Notes under the pieces: generated by a model
Told to the model about the DNA's origin: nothing
Database searches by the model: none
What the model saw: only the letters and a program-made list of their open reading frames with translations
Shown here: positions 11,092 to 21,857 of the stretch, piece after piece
Layout of the letters: the number at the start of each line of letters is the position of its first letter
How positions within the stretch are numbered: position 1 is the first letter of the stretch
Made by a program: the position numbers and the translations under genes
Assembly (NCBI GenBank): GCA_025667525.1
Contig: JANFOE010002269.1
Span: forward strand, 62,001-126,000
Origin: Glebionis coronaria
Taxonomy: Eukaryota; Streptophyta; Magnoliopsida; Asterales; Asteraceae
Direction of reading: 5' to 3'
Length of the DNA stretch: 64,000 bases

Positions 11092-12485
11092 CATTCATAA
11101 ATGACTCCCCAAGAGTTAAACCTGCTGGTTTGGATTTGGATACTGTTTGTGCTTACATTGCTTCTTTACCCAATGGTTCAGTGATTACATATGAGGACCT
11201 TGAGTAGATAAGTGATGAGCACTTGGAAGAGATGGACATCAAGTGGAACATGGCTCTTGCTAGTATAAGAGCAAATAGGTGGAACAGAAGGTTTAAAAAG
11301 AAGATGACCTTCAATGCTAAAGACACAGCTGGATTTGATAAATCCAAAGTTGAATGCTACAACTGTCATCGTATGGGGCACTTCATGAGGGAATGCAGAT
11401 CTCCTAGAAGATCTGATGCTGGTAAACCCTCAAGTCAGGTTGTTAAAGCTCAGGATTCCAAAGCCATGGTTGCAGTTCAAGGAATTGATGGTACAGGATG
11501 GGATTGGAGCTATCTGGCTAAGAATGCTGAAGAGGATAAAGCTTTGGTTGCTGATATTGAAGAAGAAGAGCATGTTGAATATGCTCTCATGGCACACTCC
11601 TCCTCTTCATCTGATAATGAGGTATATGATGATGCTTTTTGTAGCAAAGGTTGTAGTTTAAACACTAAAAGACTTAACAAAGAGGTGTTAAAACTAAAAG
11701 ATGATATGAGCACTGAAAGGTGTAAATTGTCCAATTACCAACTAGCTCTTACTGAAACTGAGAAAACCGTTTCTGAATACAAGAAAATAGAATTTGACTT
11801 AAAAGATAAGATCAATATCTTAAAACATGAGCTAGAGGGTAGTATGGATGTTAGGAACATCATGACAAAGGTTAATAGAGATCTACATGCTAAGTTAGAT
11901 GAGGCCATTAAGAATAAAGATAATGTTGACCTCAAGATTCAAAGATTTGATAGAGCCACCCAAACCCTAGGAGACTGTGTAGCTAAACAAAGGGATCCTA
12001 AGGACATGACTGGGATTGGGATGAATGATTACTCTCTGGTTCCACCACCAGCTGGTGACTTCTATGGTGTCCTTAGAAAGGACTTGTCTTGGACTGGTAT
12101 ACCAGAATGCCAAGAGGAGGAATTCATTCCTCCACCAAGAGTTGTCACTCCAGTGGAAGAGTATCAACAAAAACTGACTGACCTAAATGAGTGGAAGAAA
12201 GCTAACCCTACTTTATTTGTTAAGGGAGGGTTGCTATGTGAAAGTCCAAATGAATCACCACCCATTAAGGTTACTCACCCAATCACTGGTAAAGCTGTTG
12301 ACCTAGGCTCAAACACTGTTAGAAGACCTACCATTAAATATGCAGAGATGTATAGGAATAATAGGTCACCCAAGAGCCAAGTTAGCAATCATGGAACAGG
12401 TTTCTTCTCTTCTAGACCTAAGGGTGTGTCTAAGAAAGCCTGTTACACTTGTGGTAGCTTTTCACATTTGGCATACAAGTGTGTC

Positions 12486-12570
12486 AACGCTCCCAAAGCC
12501 AGCGCTGACAGGAACAATTTTAGCGCTGATATGAAGAAAGTCAACGTTGTTAGAAAGTCAAACGTTGTCA
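12486..12570 (+). repeat. Motif cluster 2, in gag
   Basis: Copies start at 12486 (degenerate), 12501, 12522, 12543 and 12561, spaced 15, 21, 21 and 18 nt. All are in the same codon phase. Confidence 0.75.
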
Positions 12571-12719
12571 GACCCAAACCTTGTGTGCAGCAAAGTCCAC
12601 AAGTGATTAGACCTGCCCCATTCTTTTCTAGAAGGTCTAACACTCATAGACAAAGACCTTTTCAAAAGACAAACACCTGGTCAAATAGGCAATGGGTTCC
12701 TGTAGCAAACCCTAGGTTC

Positions 12720-12771
12720 AACGCTGACAAGGGTAATTTCAGTGTTGACAGGACAAATTCTAACGCTGACA
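12720..12771 (+). repeat. Motif cluster 3, in gag
   Basis: Three copies start at 12720, 12741 and 12762, spaced exactly 21 nt. Confidence 0.8.
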
Positions 12772-13039
12772 GAAACGTGACCAGACCTAAATATTTGCAG
12801 CCACAAGGTAAGGGGTCTAAAGCTTCTTCAAGCTTAACATGGAGACCCAAGAAAGATCAAAACCCTAATGATAATGGGATTTCAATGACCTGCAATAGAT
12901 TTAGTTACATTTCAAAGGTCATTACAAAACCTATTGGGGTTAACTGGGTATTTCATCCTAAAAAGGATAAGAATGGGGTTGTTGTAAGAACTAAGTCTAT
13001 TCTTATTGAACAACCAGATGAATCTAAGTCTTCTGAGAC

Positions 13040-16000
13040 TTGGGTTCCCAAAGAAAACTAATTTGTTTTCTTTATGTGCAGGGCATTCAAAGACAGATCA
13101 ATGATTATAGATATTGGGATAGTGGATGCTCAAGGCACATGACAGGAAAGAAAGACTATCTGACGAATTTCACCCCTATTAAAGATGGTGATAAGGTATA
13201 CTTTGGAGGTGGATATGGGACTATCACAGGCAAAGGAACCCTTCTCACCAATAATCTGCGTTTTGAGAACGTCTTCCTGGTAAAAGAACTGGATTACAAT
13301 TTGTTTAGTGTATCACAAGTTTGTGATAACAAAAATAAGGTTCTTTTCACTGATACTGAGTGCTTGGTGTTAAGCAAGGATTTTAAGATCCCTGATGAGA
13401 AATATATTGAGTATAGAACACCTAGGCATAAGGACATATATAATGTGAATTTAAATGGGATTAAAATGAATACAAATATGTCTTGTTTTTATGCTAAGGC
13501 CTCAGTAGATGAAAGTAATTTGTGGCACAGGAGACCAGGGCACATAAATTTTAAAAATATAAATAGACTTGTGAGGCTTGGTTTAGTTGATGGTTTGCCT
13601 GAAAAGGCCTTCCACAATGACCACTCTTGTGTTGCATGTCTTAAAGGCAAGCAGCACAAGGTCTCATGCAAGTCCAAACAGGTGCATACTAGTTCCAGAC
13701 CTCTTCATATGCTTCACATGGACCTCTTTGGTCCAACAAATATAGAAAGTTTGAATGGTAAGTCATATTGCTTTGTTGTCACAGATGACTTCTCTAGATT
13801 TACTTGGACATCCTTTCTTGCTATGAAGAGTGACACAGCTGATGTTCTTATTGATTTTATCACTCAAATTGAGAAAAGGTCTGGCAATGAGGTTAAAATG
13901 CTTAGGAGTGATAATGGTGGCGAATTTAGGAACAAGAAGCTAGATGTTTTTTGTGCCAGGAAAGGAATTACTAGGCAATTTAGCATTGCTAGAACCCCAC
14001 AACAAAATAGGGTTGCTGAGAGGAAAAATAGAACCCTAATTGAAGCAGCCAGAACAATGTTGGCTGATGCTCACTTTCCTATAGCCTTTTGGGCTGAAGC
14101 TGTTAATACAGCATGCTATGTGCAAAATAGAGCATTGGTTAACAAAATTCATAACAAAACACCTTATGAGTTACTTTGGGAAAGAAAACCTAATATTGGT
14201 TTTCTCAGACCTTTTGGTTGTCATGTAGTAGTGTTGGATACTAGTGATGCCTTAGGGAAATTTAGTGCAAAAGGTGATGAGGGTTACTTCATGGTGTATT
14301 CAGTGCAGAGCAAGGGTTATAGGGTTTATCTTAAAGAGGACAAACGTATAGTTGAGAGAGTACATGTTAGGTTCTTAGAGAATAAACCTAGTGATCCTGA
14401 AAGTGGTCCTAATTGGTTGTTTGATTTGGAACCCTTATCTAGAACTTTAAATTATATGCCTGTCACTAATCCATACATTGTGAAGGTAACTTCAAATGTT
14501 GTGGAGGAACAAGTTGTTAATGTTTCAGGTACACAGGTTTATGAGAAGGATGGATCACAAGCAGAAAAGGCATCTCCTACATTTGAATATGTCACAATTC
14601 CCATTTGGACAGATGCTTTTGCTGCTGATGCTGCTGCTGGACAAGATAATGGTGGTTTCCAAATACCACCAGATACAAACATGCATGGTTCTTCAGGCGC
14701 TGACAAAGGCAAATCTAGCACTGACAAGACCAATTCAGACGTTGATGGCTCAAACGTTGACAACAACATTTCAAGCGCTGTTAGCCCAGACGCTGAAAAC
14801 CAAGATTCAAACGTTGACAACTCTTATGGGCATCTTTTCTCTTCCAGTTTTTAACAAGGTGGACCTTCCAATATTCATGAAGAGATTCCTGTTGATCAAA
14901 GAGAGTCTGATGAAGAAGATATTGGCAACATGGAGCGTGAAGTTGAGGACACCAGACTTTTTGAAGGAGGGGTTCTCACTTCCATAATGAAGAATCACCC
15001 CACATCTCAGATCATTGGTGATATTATGACTCCAGTTCAGACCAGAAGATCTCATCAAGGTCTTGGTGGGTTTATTGCCAATATACACAAGAAGGTTGAT
15101 ACCCCTCTTGTGCAAGCATGTTTGTTTGCATGTTTTCTGTCACAAGAAGAACCCAAGAAAATATTTGATGCTCTCAAAGAACCAAGTTGGGTGGAAGCAA
15201 TGCAGGATGAGCTTCACCAATTTGCAATTCAGGATGTTTGGGAGCTGGTTGATTGTCCTAGATATGTCAGACCTATAGGGACAAGATGGGTTCTCAGGAA
15301 CAAAAGAGATGAAAGAGGTATTATGGTCAGAAACAAGGCAAGGTTAGTGGCTCAAGGTTATACACAAGAGGAGGGGATAGACTATGAGGAGGTCTTTGCA
15401 CCAGTTGCAAGGATTGAAGCTATTAGGATTTTTCTAGCCTATGCATCCTGCATGGGCTTCACAGTCTATCAAATGGATGTCGAGAGTGCTTTCCTCTATG
15501 GAACTATTGTTGAGGAAGTTTATGTAATGCAACCTCCTGGTTTTGAGGATCCAGAGCATCCAGATAAAGTGTATAGAGTCAAAAAGGCTATGTATGGCCT
15601 TCATCAAGCCCCTAGAGCATGGTATGGTACTCTGTCTACAAATTTGGTGGACAATGGATTCAAGAGGGGCACCATAGATCAGACACTATTTACAAAGAAG
15701 AAAGGCAAGGATGTGTTGCTTGTGCAGGTCTATGTTGATGATATCATTTTTGGGTCCACTGATCCAAAAATGAGTGAGGATTTCTCTAAGCTTATGACAG
15801 ACAAATTCAAGATGAGTGCTATGGGGGAGATGAACTTATTTCTAGGTTTACAAGTTCAGCAGAAAGAGGATGGTATCTTCATCTCCCAGGACAAATATGT
15901 TGCTGAGATCTTGAAGAAGTTTGGCTTTTCTCCACATGAAAAGAGGGCTACTACTCCTATGGATAGAGAACACCCTTGGGGAAAGATTAGAGATGGGAAA

Positions 16001-16678
16001 GATGTTGATGTCAGGCACTATAGATCCATGATTAGATCCTTGATGTATCTTACTGCCTCCAGACCTGACATTATGTTTGTTGTGTGTGCTTGTGCACGCC
16101 ATCAAGTGACTCCCAAAGAATGTCACCTTTATGCTGTGAAGAGGATCTTTAGGTACCTAAGATGTTACCCCAGTCTTGGTTTGTGGTACCCAAAGGATTC
16201 ACCATTGGAGCTGATTGCATATTCAGATAGTGATTATAGAGGTGATAAGTTTGATAGGAAATCCACAACTGGTGGATGTCAGTTTCTTGGGAGCAGGTTA
16301 ATATCTTGGCAATGCAAGAAACAAACAGTGGTGGCTAATTCTACAACTGAAGCAGAGTATGTGGCTGCAGCAGCATGTTGTGGTCAAGTGTTGTGGATTC
16401 AGAACCAGCTATTGGACTATGGGTATAATTTCATGCATACTAAGATATTTGTTGACAATAATAGTACTTTATGCATCATTAAGAATCTTGTACATCATTC
16501 TAAAACTAAACACATAGAAATTAGACACCATTTTATAAGAGATTGCTTTGAGAAAGGTTTAATACAACCAGATAGGGTTGACACTGAGGACAATGTGTCA
16601 GATTTATTAACTAAACCTTTTGATGCTGGGAGATTTCAATACTTGGTAACAAGTATTGGAATGGTTAATCTCACATAA
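13040..16678 (+). pseudogene. Element B pol (protease, integrase, RT, RNase H), one internal stop
   Basis: The frame is -1 relative to gag and opens at 13040, overlapping the gag end by 22 bases. The protease shows WDSGCSRHMTG. A gag-pre-integrase HHCC zinc site follows (LWHRRPGH to CVACLKGK). The integrase DDE triad is complete: Asp 13721, Asp 13910 and Glu 14018, the last two 35 residues apart. RT has the YVDD box at 15731-15742, and RNase H ends near 16670. TAA at 14852-14854 lies in the linker between integrase and RT, where the next codons continue in the same frame; it fits a Gln codon changed by C to T. A TTTCTTTATGTGCAG just before the first pol residues resembles a splice acceptor. 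Confidence 0.9.
14696..14819 (+). repeat. Motif cluster 4, integrase-RT linker
   Basis: Seven copies start at 14696, 14717, 14738, 14753, 14774, 14789 and 14810, spaced 21, 21, 15, 21, 15 and 21 nt. They are translated as short Asp-rich repeats. Confidence 0.85.
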
Positions 16679-16774
16679 TATGTGTTTTGGATTCTTTTTG
16701 TAAAAGTATGTACAGGATGATGCATTATTATTATTGGTCTTATTGATGATTTAGATTTTCCACTATATTTTTCT

Positions 16775-16893
16775 AACACTGACAAAGGTTGCTTGAACGC
16801 TGATAAGTGTTTTTGCAACGTTGTCAGCAATATAATTGTCTAACGCTGACAAAGCTTCCCTCAACGCTGTCATGTGTTATCGGGGCGTTGTCA
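16775..16893 (+). repeat. Motif cluster 5, noncoding
   Basis: Six copies start at 16775, 16796, 16817, 16842, 16863 and 16884, spaced 21, 21, 25, 21 and 21 nt. Three carry TGTCA instead of TGACA. This stretch is not translated. Confidence 0.8.
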
Positions 16894-17536
16894 GCAACAA
16901 TGTTAGTTTTGTGGTTTTTAATCTAAATGTGCAGATGGTGTTAGCAGTATACCATTAGATACAGAGTTGCTTATGGATCAATGGAGAAGCATTTGGACAA
17001 GTTTTTATTTATGGATGATGGTTGGAATGTCTCATTCCTATCTTGACATAAATTTTTTATGTTCATACATGATTTAGCAAACTTTTTGTATCATAGTTTA
17101 AGGGGAGGTTTTAGGAACCTTTAGGATTTTTGGGTATCCATATGATACTCTTATCACAATTCTAGATTGTGTCCACAGGTGAGTATGGGTTAGTTTTACT
17201 AAACCATGAGGCACTATAGCATGCATAGTATATCAACTTTGCATGCTGCCAAGACATTTTTGGCCTAGAATTGGTTGTGGTCTGTTGGGAGACTTGGGAA
17301 TGCTTTTGATATGGGATTTACCTGGGAGTAACAAGGATTTTATAAGGTAACTTTGTTGTTAAAAATTTTGGTTAGCAAGGGACACTAGAGGACTGTTATG
17401 TCTATCTTGCTTATGCAAGTGTGCATAACTGGACAGTGCTTGCCGCCCTATGATAATTATCAGCTTTTGGTTATCTTCTCTAGCATAAATTACTTGTTAA
17501 GGTCATTTTTCACTTTTTAAAATAATTTTATTTTTG

Positions 17537-17657
17537 GACGCTGACAAGAAATTTCCAAGCGTTGTTGTGACCAAATTGGACGCTGACATGGCTTTAGGCA
17601 AACGTTGACAAGATTATAGCCGTTGGGCGTTGATGGGTTATTTTTGACCGTTGACAC
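17537..17657 (+). repeat. Motif cluster 6, noncoding
   Basis: Copies start near 17537, 17558, 17579, 17601, 17626 and 17647. The first three are 21 nt apart and the last two are 21 nt apart. A degenerate copy lies at 17619. Confidence 0.75.
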
Positions 17658-17829
17658 TCAATGGGACCTACCCAGTTGTTACTTTTTGACATATTTTCAA
17701 GCCGTAATTTTAGGAGTTGTTACTTTCATTTAATGCATGAGATAACTTATAACTTTTTCAATATTTTCATGATTAGTTTTTGAAAATCTTTGCCTATTTT
17801 TGGGCCAATCACATGCATTCTTTCTCTCT

Positions 17830-17836
17830 TATAAAT
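17830..17836 (+). promoter_or_regulatory. Possible internal TATA box upstream of element B ORF3
   Basis: TATAAAT within a CT-rich run lies 103 bases upstream of the ORF3 ATG. With the CT-rich leader it looks like a plant core promoter. AACAG at 17919-17923, close before the ATG, could instead be a splice acceptor. Confidence 0.4.
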
Positions 17837-18820
17837 TTGGCTCCTATTTTAAACAGGGTATCTATAATTCTTGTCTAACACTTTTCTCTTATCAACTTCA
17901 TCTTCTACACTTAAAATTAACAGCTTTCATCAATGGCACCAAAGTTTAACTCATCAGAATTGGAATTGGGGTTCAAGTCTCAACACAACATGATTGCTTA
18001 TCTTGCTGCTGATGATACTTTGTTTCCTCAATACACACAAATGGTGGCGTATTTGAATGCATCCCCACTAAGGTATGCTCTTTCTCATGCACCACTCATT
18101 CCAGTCACACACATTAAGCAGTTTTGGAACACTGTCAGTTCCTTAACAGTTAATGGAGTGACCACATTAACTTCTATTGTTCATGGGAGGTCTTGGGTGG
18201 TTACTGAGGCCTTGGTACGCCAAGCCTTGCATCTTGATGATGCTGATGGTGTAGCCATCCTTCCCATAAATGAAATAGAACAAGGGCTTAGGGCTTTGGG
18301 ATATCCTTTTCCTGATGAAGGTACTCTTAATAAGTATCATAAGCAGGAATTTCCCCCAGCCTGGAAGTACCTCATCCACATCCTCCTTCAATGTTTGAGT
18401 CCCAAATGTACTGCACACAATGAGATCAATAGATCCATTGCTAGTGCTATTGTGTGCATTGCAACAGGGCAAAAATATAACTATTCTAAAATGATTTTTG
18501 AAGGGATGTGTAAAAACAAGGGGACAAAAATGACTTTAGCTTATCCCCGTTTTCTGCAAATGATTTTTGATGATCAAGGTTACTGCTCAAGGGATCACAA
18601 TGATTTTTATAAGATCCCTGAGCAAAAGAAAGCTATTTTTACGAAGATGAATTCACCACCCCATAGAGACTTACCTTTAACCGCAGCCATGCTTGCTGTT
18701 ATTGCAGCAGCACAACCCCAACCAGACCCCCAACCTCAAATTGACCCTCAACCACAACTTGAACCCATTCCTGAACCTTTACCTTCACCTGAACACATGC
18801 ACCTTGACCAAGAACCCTTC

Positions 18821-18872
18821 AACGCTGATACATCAAATGTTGGCGTTGATGTGCCTATTTCCCACGCTGACA
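18821..18872 (+). repeat. Motif cluster 7, in ORF3
   Basis: Three copies start at 18821, 18842 and 18863, spaced exactly 21 nt. Confidence 0.75.
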
Positions 18873-19525
18873 CACAACCTTCACAATCCCAAACACCCCT
18901 TAACCAACCCACATCTACCCATTCTTCCACACCATCTTCCACACCACCTGAATATAGGTTGATGAAACGCCAAAGGACTACTGGAGTGTTCTCCTCTGGT
19001 GGTCCTAGCCATGAAGCAGAGAGAACCACCACCACAAGTGTGGCTGGTGACCTGGATGAGGCTGGGACTATTGGTTCTGGCTTAGATGTTGGCCAAGGCA
19101 GTCCCACCATAATTAAGTCCTCATCCTTGCCCAATGAACCTGACTTGGGAGGTCAAATCCCCATTTCAGAAGAGGGCAGACTGGAACCAATGACTCTTTT
19201 GGAATTGACGGCAGTCTGCATTAGCTTGCAAAAGCAAAATGCATACTTAGTACAAATTGTCAGCTCTCAAGGCCTTGAACTCAAGCAATTGAGGGAGAGG
19301 ATTGTTGTTTTGGAAAGTGATCATGCTAGGAGGGGTATGGATGAGTCTTCCAAAGGGGAGGAAGATCAAAGAAATCTGAGTGATAAGGGCAGTCAAGATG
19401 GTCAATCAATGGATGTTGCTGAAGCCCTTACAACTTTGAAGGAACAAACAGGTTTTGATACGTCCTTAATCTCTCCAACCAATCTAAATTTATCATTGAC
19501 AGCTATGTTGAGAGAGGTTACACAA

Positions 19526-19619
19526 GGCGCTGAGGGAAAATATTTGAGCGTTGACAAGGCAAATTTGGACGCTGATAGAAGTATTTTGGGCGCTGATAGG
19601 ATAAATTTGGGCGTTGACA
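19526..19619 (+). repeat. Motif cluster 8, in ORF3
   Basis: Five copies start at 19526, 19547, 19568, 19589 and 19610, each exactly 21 nt apart. Confidence 0.85.
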
Positions 19620-21043
19620 GACCTGCACATGAAGGTGATGTATCCCAGTCATCATCTATCATCAAGGAGGTTCCTACTCAGGTATTACCATCTACCTTAC
19701 CAACCATTGCACCATTAGATAAGGGTAAGGGTAAATTGGTAGAATAAATTGTTCCAAAGGATGCAGTCCAAGTTGAATTTGATAGAAGATTGGCTGAACA
19801 AATGATGGAACAAGGTGAAAAGGAAAAGTCACCATTTGTTGTGACTTCTCAAGAAGAAAGTGATGGAGCTAGCTCAGACTTAAGTGTGATGATTATAGAA
19901 CCAGAAAGGCTTGATTATGGTGATGAGCTTGCTAGGGAAAAGTTGAGAGAATTGAAATTGCAGGTTGACTTTGACATGTCAGAGGTGGTTCAAATGTATA
20001 ATTCTTGGGAAGAAAGCTGCATGGATAATCCAGACTTGACCATTTCAGATCAAATATGGGGTTTGGAGCTTCTTCTTAGAGTTCAGAAGGATTGTAAGGT
20101 GATTTTGAAGCACAAGGCAAGCAATATTCTCTCAGAATTGAAAAGGGATAGAAGAGAGCTCTACTTTATGTTGCTCAGATGTCATGGAGTTGGATAGACT
20201 CATCAGAAGTTGAAGGCTCTGACATTTGATGAGTTGGAACATAGGGCTTATCCCATTTGGGTGAGAGTGCAGGAAGCAAACACTCTCAGACTTCTTTCAG
20301 ATGAAAGAAAGGAGCAACTTGCAGAAGAAATGGAAATCAAGAAAGCTATGATGATTCCCAGACCAGTGAAGAAGGGATTTAAATTTGAGTTTCCAAAAGA
20401 TATGGATCCACTATATCCAAGTGAAGCAGTTATAAGAAAGAGCCTCAAGCTCTCACCATTAGAAGCTTCAGATATGGTGCAAGTGTTACCATTAGATTCC
20501 AGGAATCCAATTGTGAGCTATGAAGAAGACGAATGTGGATTCTGGAAGATTGGCAGATTTGGCAAGGAGGTACACACTTTTACCACTCTCATATCTTTAT
20601 TTGCAAGTTGTGATAGAGAAGACTTGGTGGACCTTTGGAGGTTACTAGAGACCAAGTATGAGGTTGAAGCACCAACTTCAGCTAATGGAATAAAACTTTG
20701 GACCACATTCAAAAGAATGTGTGGGACAAAAGAGGAAGATCCTGAAATATGGAAGGATCTTGAAGATGACCTCAGTGGTCTTCAATGGAGGTTATATTCA
20801 GCTGCTGGTGTATACCATTTGAGTTCTACAAAGTTTGCTGAGTATCTACTTGTGGATGCTCAGTATTTCATATCCAATGCTGTTTTGGAAAAGATGAAGG
20901 ACACTCAGCTGGAGATAGATTATTCAAGTGACGTGGCAAAGGATTTGATCAGATTTATTCATTATCAATATGACAAGGTTTGTCAGACTCCTCCAAGTTC
21001 TTAATGCTTATTCAGAAACTTGATCATAAGAGTGGATATCAAG

Positions 21044-21056
21044 TTTAGGGGAGGAT
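21044..21056 (+). other. Element B polypurine tract
   Basis: TTTAGGGGAGGAT lies directly before the LTR start TGTTGGGAATAA, the usual plus-strand priming site. Confidence 0.8.
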
Positions 21057-21633
21057 TGTTGGGAATAAATTAAGGCCAGCTCACTTGAGCGCTGACAAGA
21101 ACAAAACAAGCGTTGACAAGAGCAAAGCAAGCGTTGACAGCTCAAGCGTTGACAGCTCAAGCGTTGACAAGAGCAAAGCAAGCGTTGACAGCTCAAGCGT
21201 TGACAAGTTAAAGTCAAGCGTTGACACATTGAAGACAAGCACTGATGGAAGATATAATCTACACGTTTATTATATTCTAGAATATTTCTAGTAAGGATAG
21301 AAACGACAATGTATTTTCTATGTTTATCTTTACCTAGAATATTTTATACGTAGCTTATTGTACAAGGCTTCTTGTATCTATAAAAGAAGGCCTTTAGGTT
21401 AATGTTTGATATAAGTTTTACATAAGTTTTCGTTCATAAACATCTTTCATTGTAAGCAAGTTCAACATTGATAATCAAAGTGAAAGTTTGTTTATATCTT
21501 GTGTGTTCTTGTTTAAGTGTTAAATTCCGCATAACACTTAGATTTACAAAGCATATACAAAGGTTTCTCTACGTGTATTACTTGATCTAATCTCGTATAC
21601 ACAAAGCTAATCGATCTAAGTTTGGGATCAACA
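21057..21633 (+). repeat. Element B 3' LTR, 577 bases
   Basis: It starts TGTTGGG and ends GGGATCAACA, giving TGTTG/CAACA inverted ends. It holds a dense motif cluster (21088-21247) upstream of a TATA box at 21379-21385. An AAGGCCTT palindrome follows the TATA directly. After 21633 the sequence changes to the minus-strand RT of C, so B sits in C. The expected target duplication would start AATTT. Confidence 0.85.
21088..21247 (+). repeat. Motif cluster 9, LTR U3 array of AGCGTTGACA
   Basis: Nine copies start at 21088, 21109, 21130, 21145, 21160, 21181, 21196, 21217 and 21238, spaced 21, 21, 15, 15, 21, 15, 21 and 21 nt. Most are the exact decamer AGCGTTGACA. They lie 130-290 bases upstream of the LTR TATA box. 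The decamer contains TTGAC, the W-box core bound by WRKY factors. Confidence 0.92.
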
Positions 21634-21644
21634 AATTTATCAAA

Positions 21645-21857
21645 TTACAGCCTACACACGTGATTCACCAAATTTATGGATGCTACATGTGTGTTAGTCA
21701 ATCCAAACGACATCACGTGAAACTCATAATGTCCATTACAAGTACCGGATGTAGTGATTGGAATAGATAATCTTTTCGCGGACGCGAAGTTGATGATAAC
21801 CATGCCGTGGATCAAATCTTTAGAACATACGCTTGAACCTTGTAAATGATCGAACAA
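21645..21857 (-). pseudogene. Element C reverse transcriptase remnant
   Basis: The minus strand encodes DHLQGSSVCSK, then GHYEFHVMSFGLTN and NHVCRL. These are the RT blocks that in A and D read [26 protein letters not shown] and NRVCKP. The piece between them is scrambled and several conserved residues are lost. It ends just before the catalytic DD box, which should lie on the far side of B. Confidence 0.75.

Larger units (their letters stand above)
10290..13061 (+). pseudogene. Element B gag, N-terminus missing, one internal stop
   Basis: The frame is already open at 10290, the first bases after A, and reads FDLWKFNFEQYL, a typical copia gag start region, so A interrupts it. A UBN2-type gag core continues to the TAG at 11205-11207, which replaces a Gln expected in the DLEQI-like context. 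The same frame then goes on with a zinc knuckle, CYNCHRMGHFMREC, near 11356. An acidic and coiled-coil middle (about 11530-11950) follows, then a second short Cys cluster (CYTCGSFSHLAYKC). The C-terminal third is basic and carries repeated (N/S)ADR or SVDR-type tripeptides, which are the translation of the RRCGYTGACA motif. It ends WVPKEN then TAA. Pol is in another frame. Confidence 0.88.
16679..17932 (+). other. Element B spacer between pol and ORF3
   Basis: No ORF is credible here. It holds two motif clusters (16775-16893 and 17537-17657), a purine tract TTTAAGGGGAGG near 17098-17109 that resembles the true tract at 21043, and a promoter-like end. TATAAAT lies at 17830, about 100 bases before the ORF3 ATG, followed by a pyrimidine-rich leader. 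Confidence 0.7.
17933..21004 (+). pseudogene. Element B ORF3 (SIRE-type 'env-like' protein), two internal stops
   Basis: One frame of 1,024 codons starts with ATG at 17933. TAA at 19745-19747 and TAG at 20195-20197 interrupt it without shifting frame; both fit Gln codons changed by C to T. The N-terminal ~210 residues match those of F ORF3 in landmarks: FW at ~64-65, RALGYP near 120, W at 144, CLSPK at 154-158 and YPRF at 204-207. Residues ~265-340 are Pro- and Gln-rich. A likely coiled coil with Leu heptads follows (~420-460), then motif-derived repeats of the type SVDK/DADR at a seven-residue period. The C-terminal ~350 residues are charged and partly helical. SIRE third ORFs have been called env-like, but I see no convincing signal peptide or transmembrane helix. 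The function is unknown. Confidence 0.8.
10289..21633 (+). mobile_element. Element B: SIRE-like Ty1/copia with third ORF, 5' part displaced by A
   Basis: It starts inside gag directly at the end of the A LTR and continues through gag, protease, integrase, RT and RNase H, in that copia order. Then come a 1.25-kb spacer, a third ORF of about 1,000 codons, a purine tract and a 577-base LTR with TGTTG/CAACA ends. A third ORF after RNase H is the hallmark of the SIRE/Agamemnon lineage. Four nonsense codons break the frames. The 5' LTR and gag start should lie left of A. The element carries the dispersed RRCGYTGACA motif described in the findings. Confidence 0.88.

Noticed and set aside
13040..13061. 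Programmed -1 frameshift at the B gag/pol overlap
   Set aside because: I could not find an X XXY YYZ heptamer in the right phase; the splice-acceptor idea fits better.
17933..21004. Calling B ORF3 a true envelope gene
   Set aside because: I see no signal peptide, no convincing transmembrane helix and no fusion-peptide-like segment; only the position is env-like.
21085..21291. Small ORF of SVDK repeats in the B LTR
   Set aside because: It arises because the motif spacing is a multiple of three; it spans the LTR promoter and has no other coding sign.
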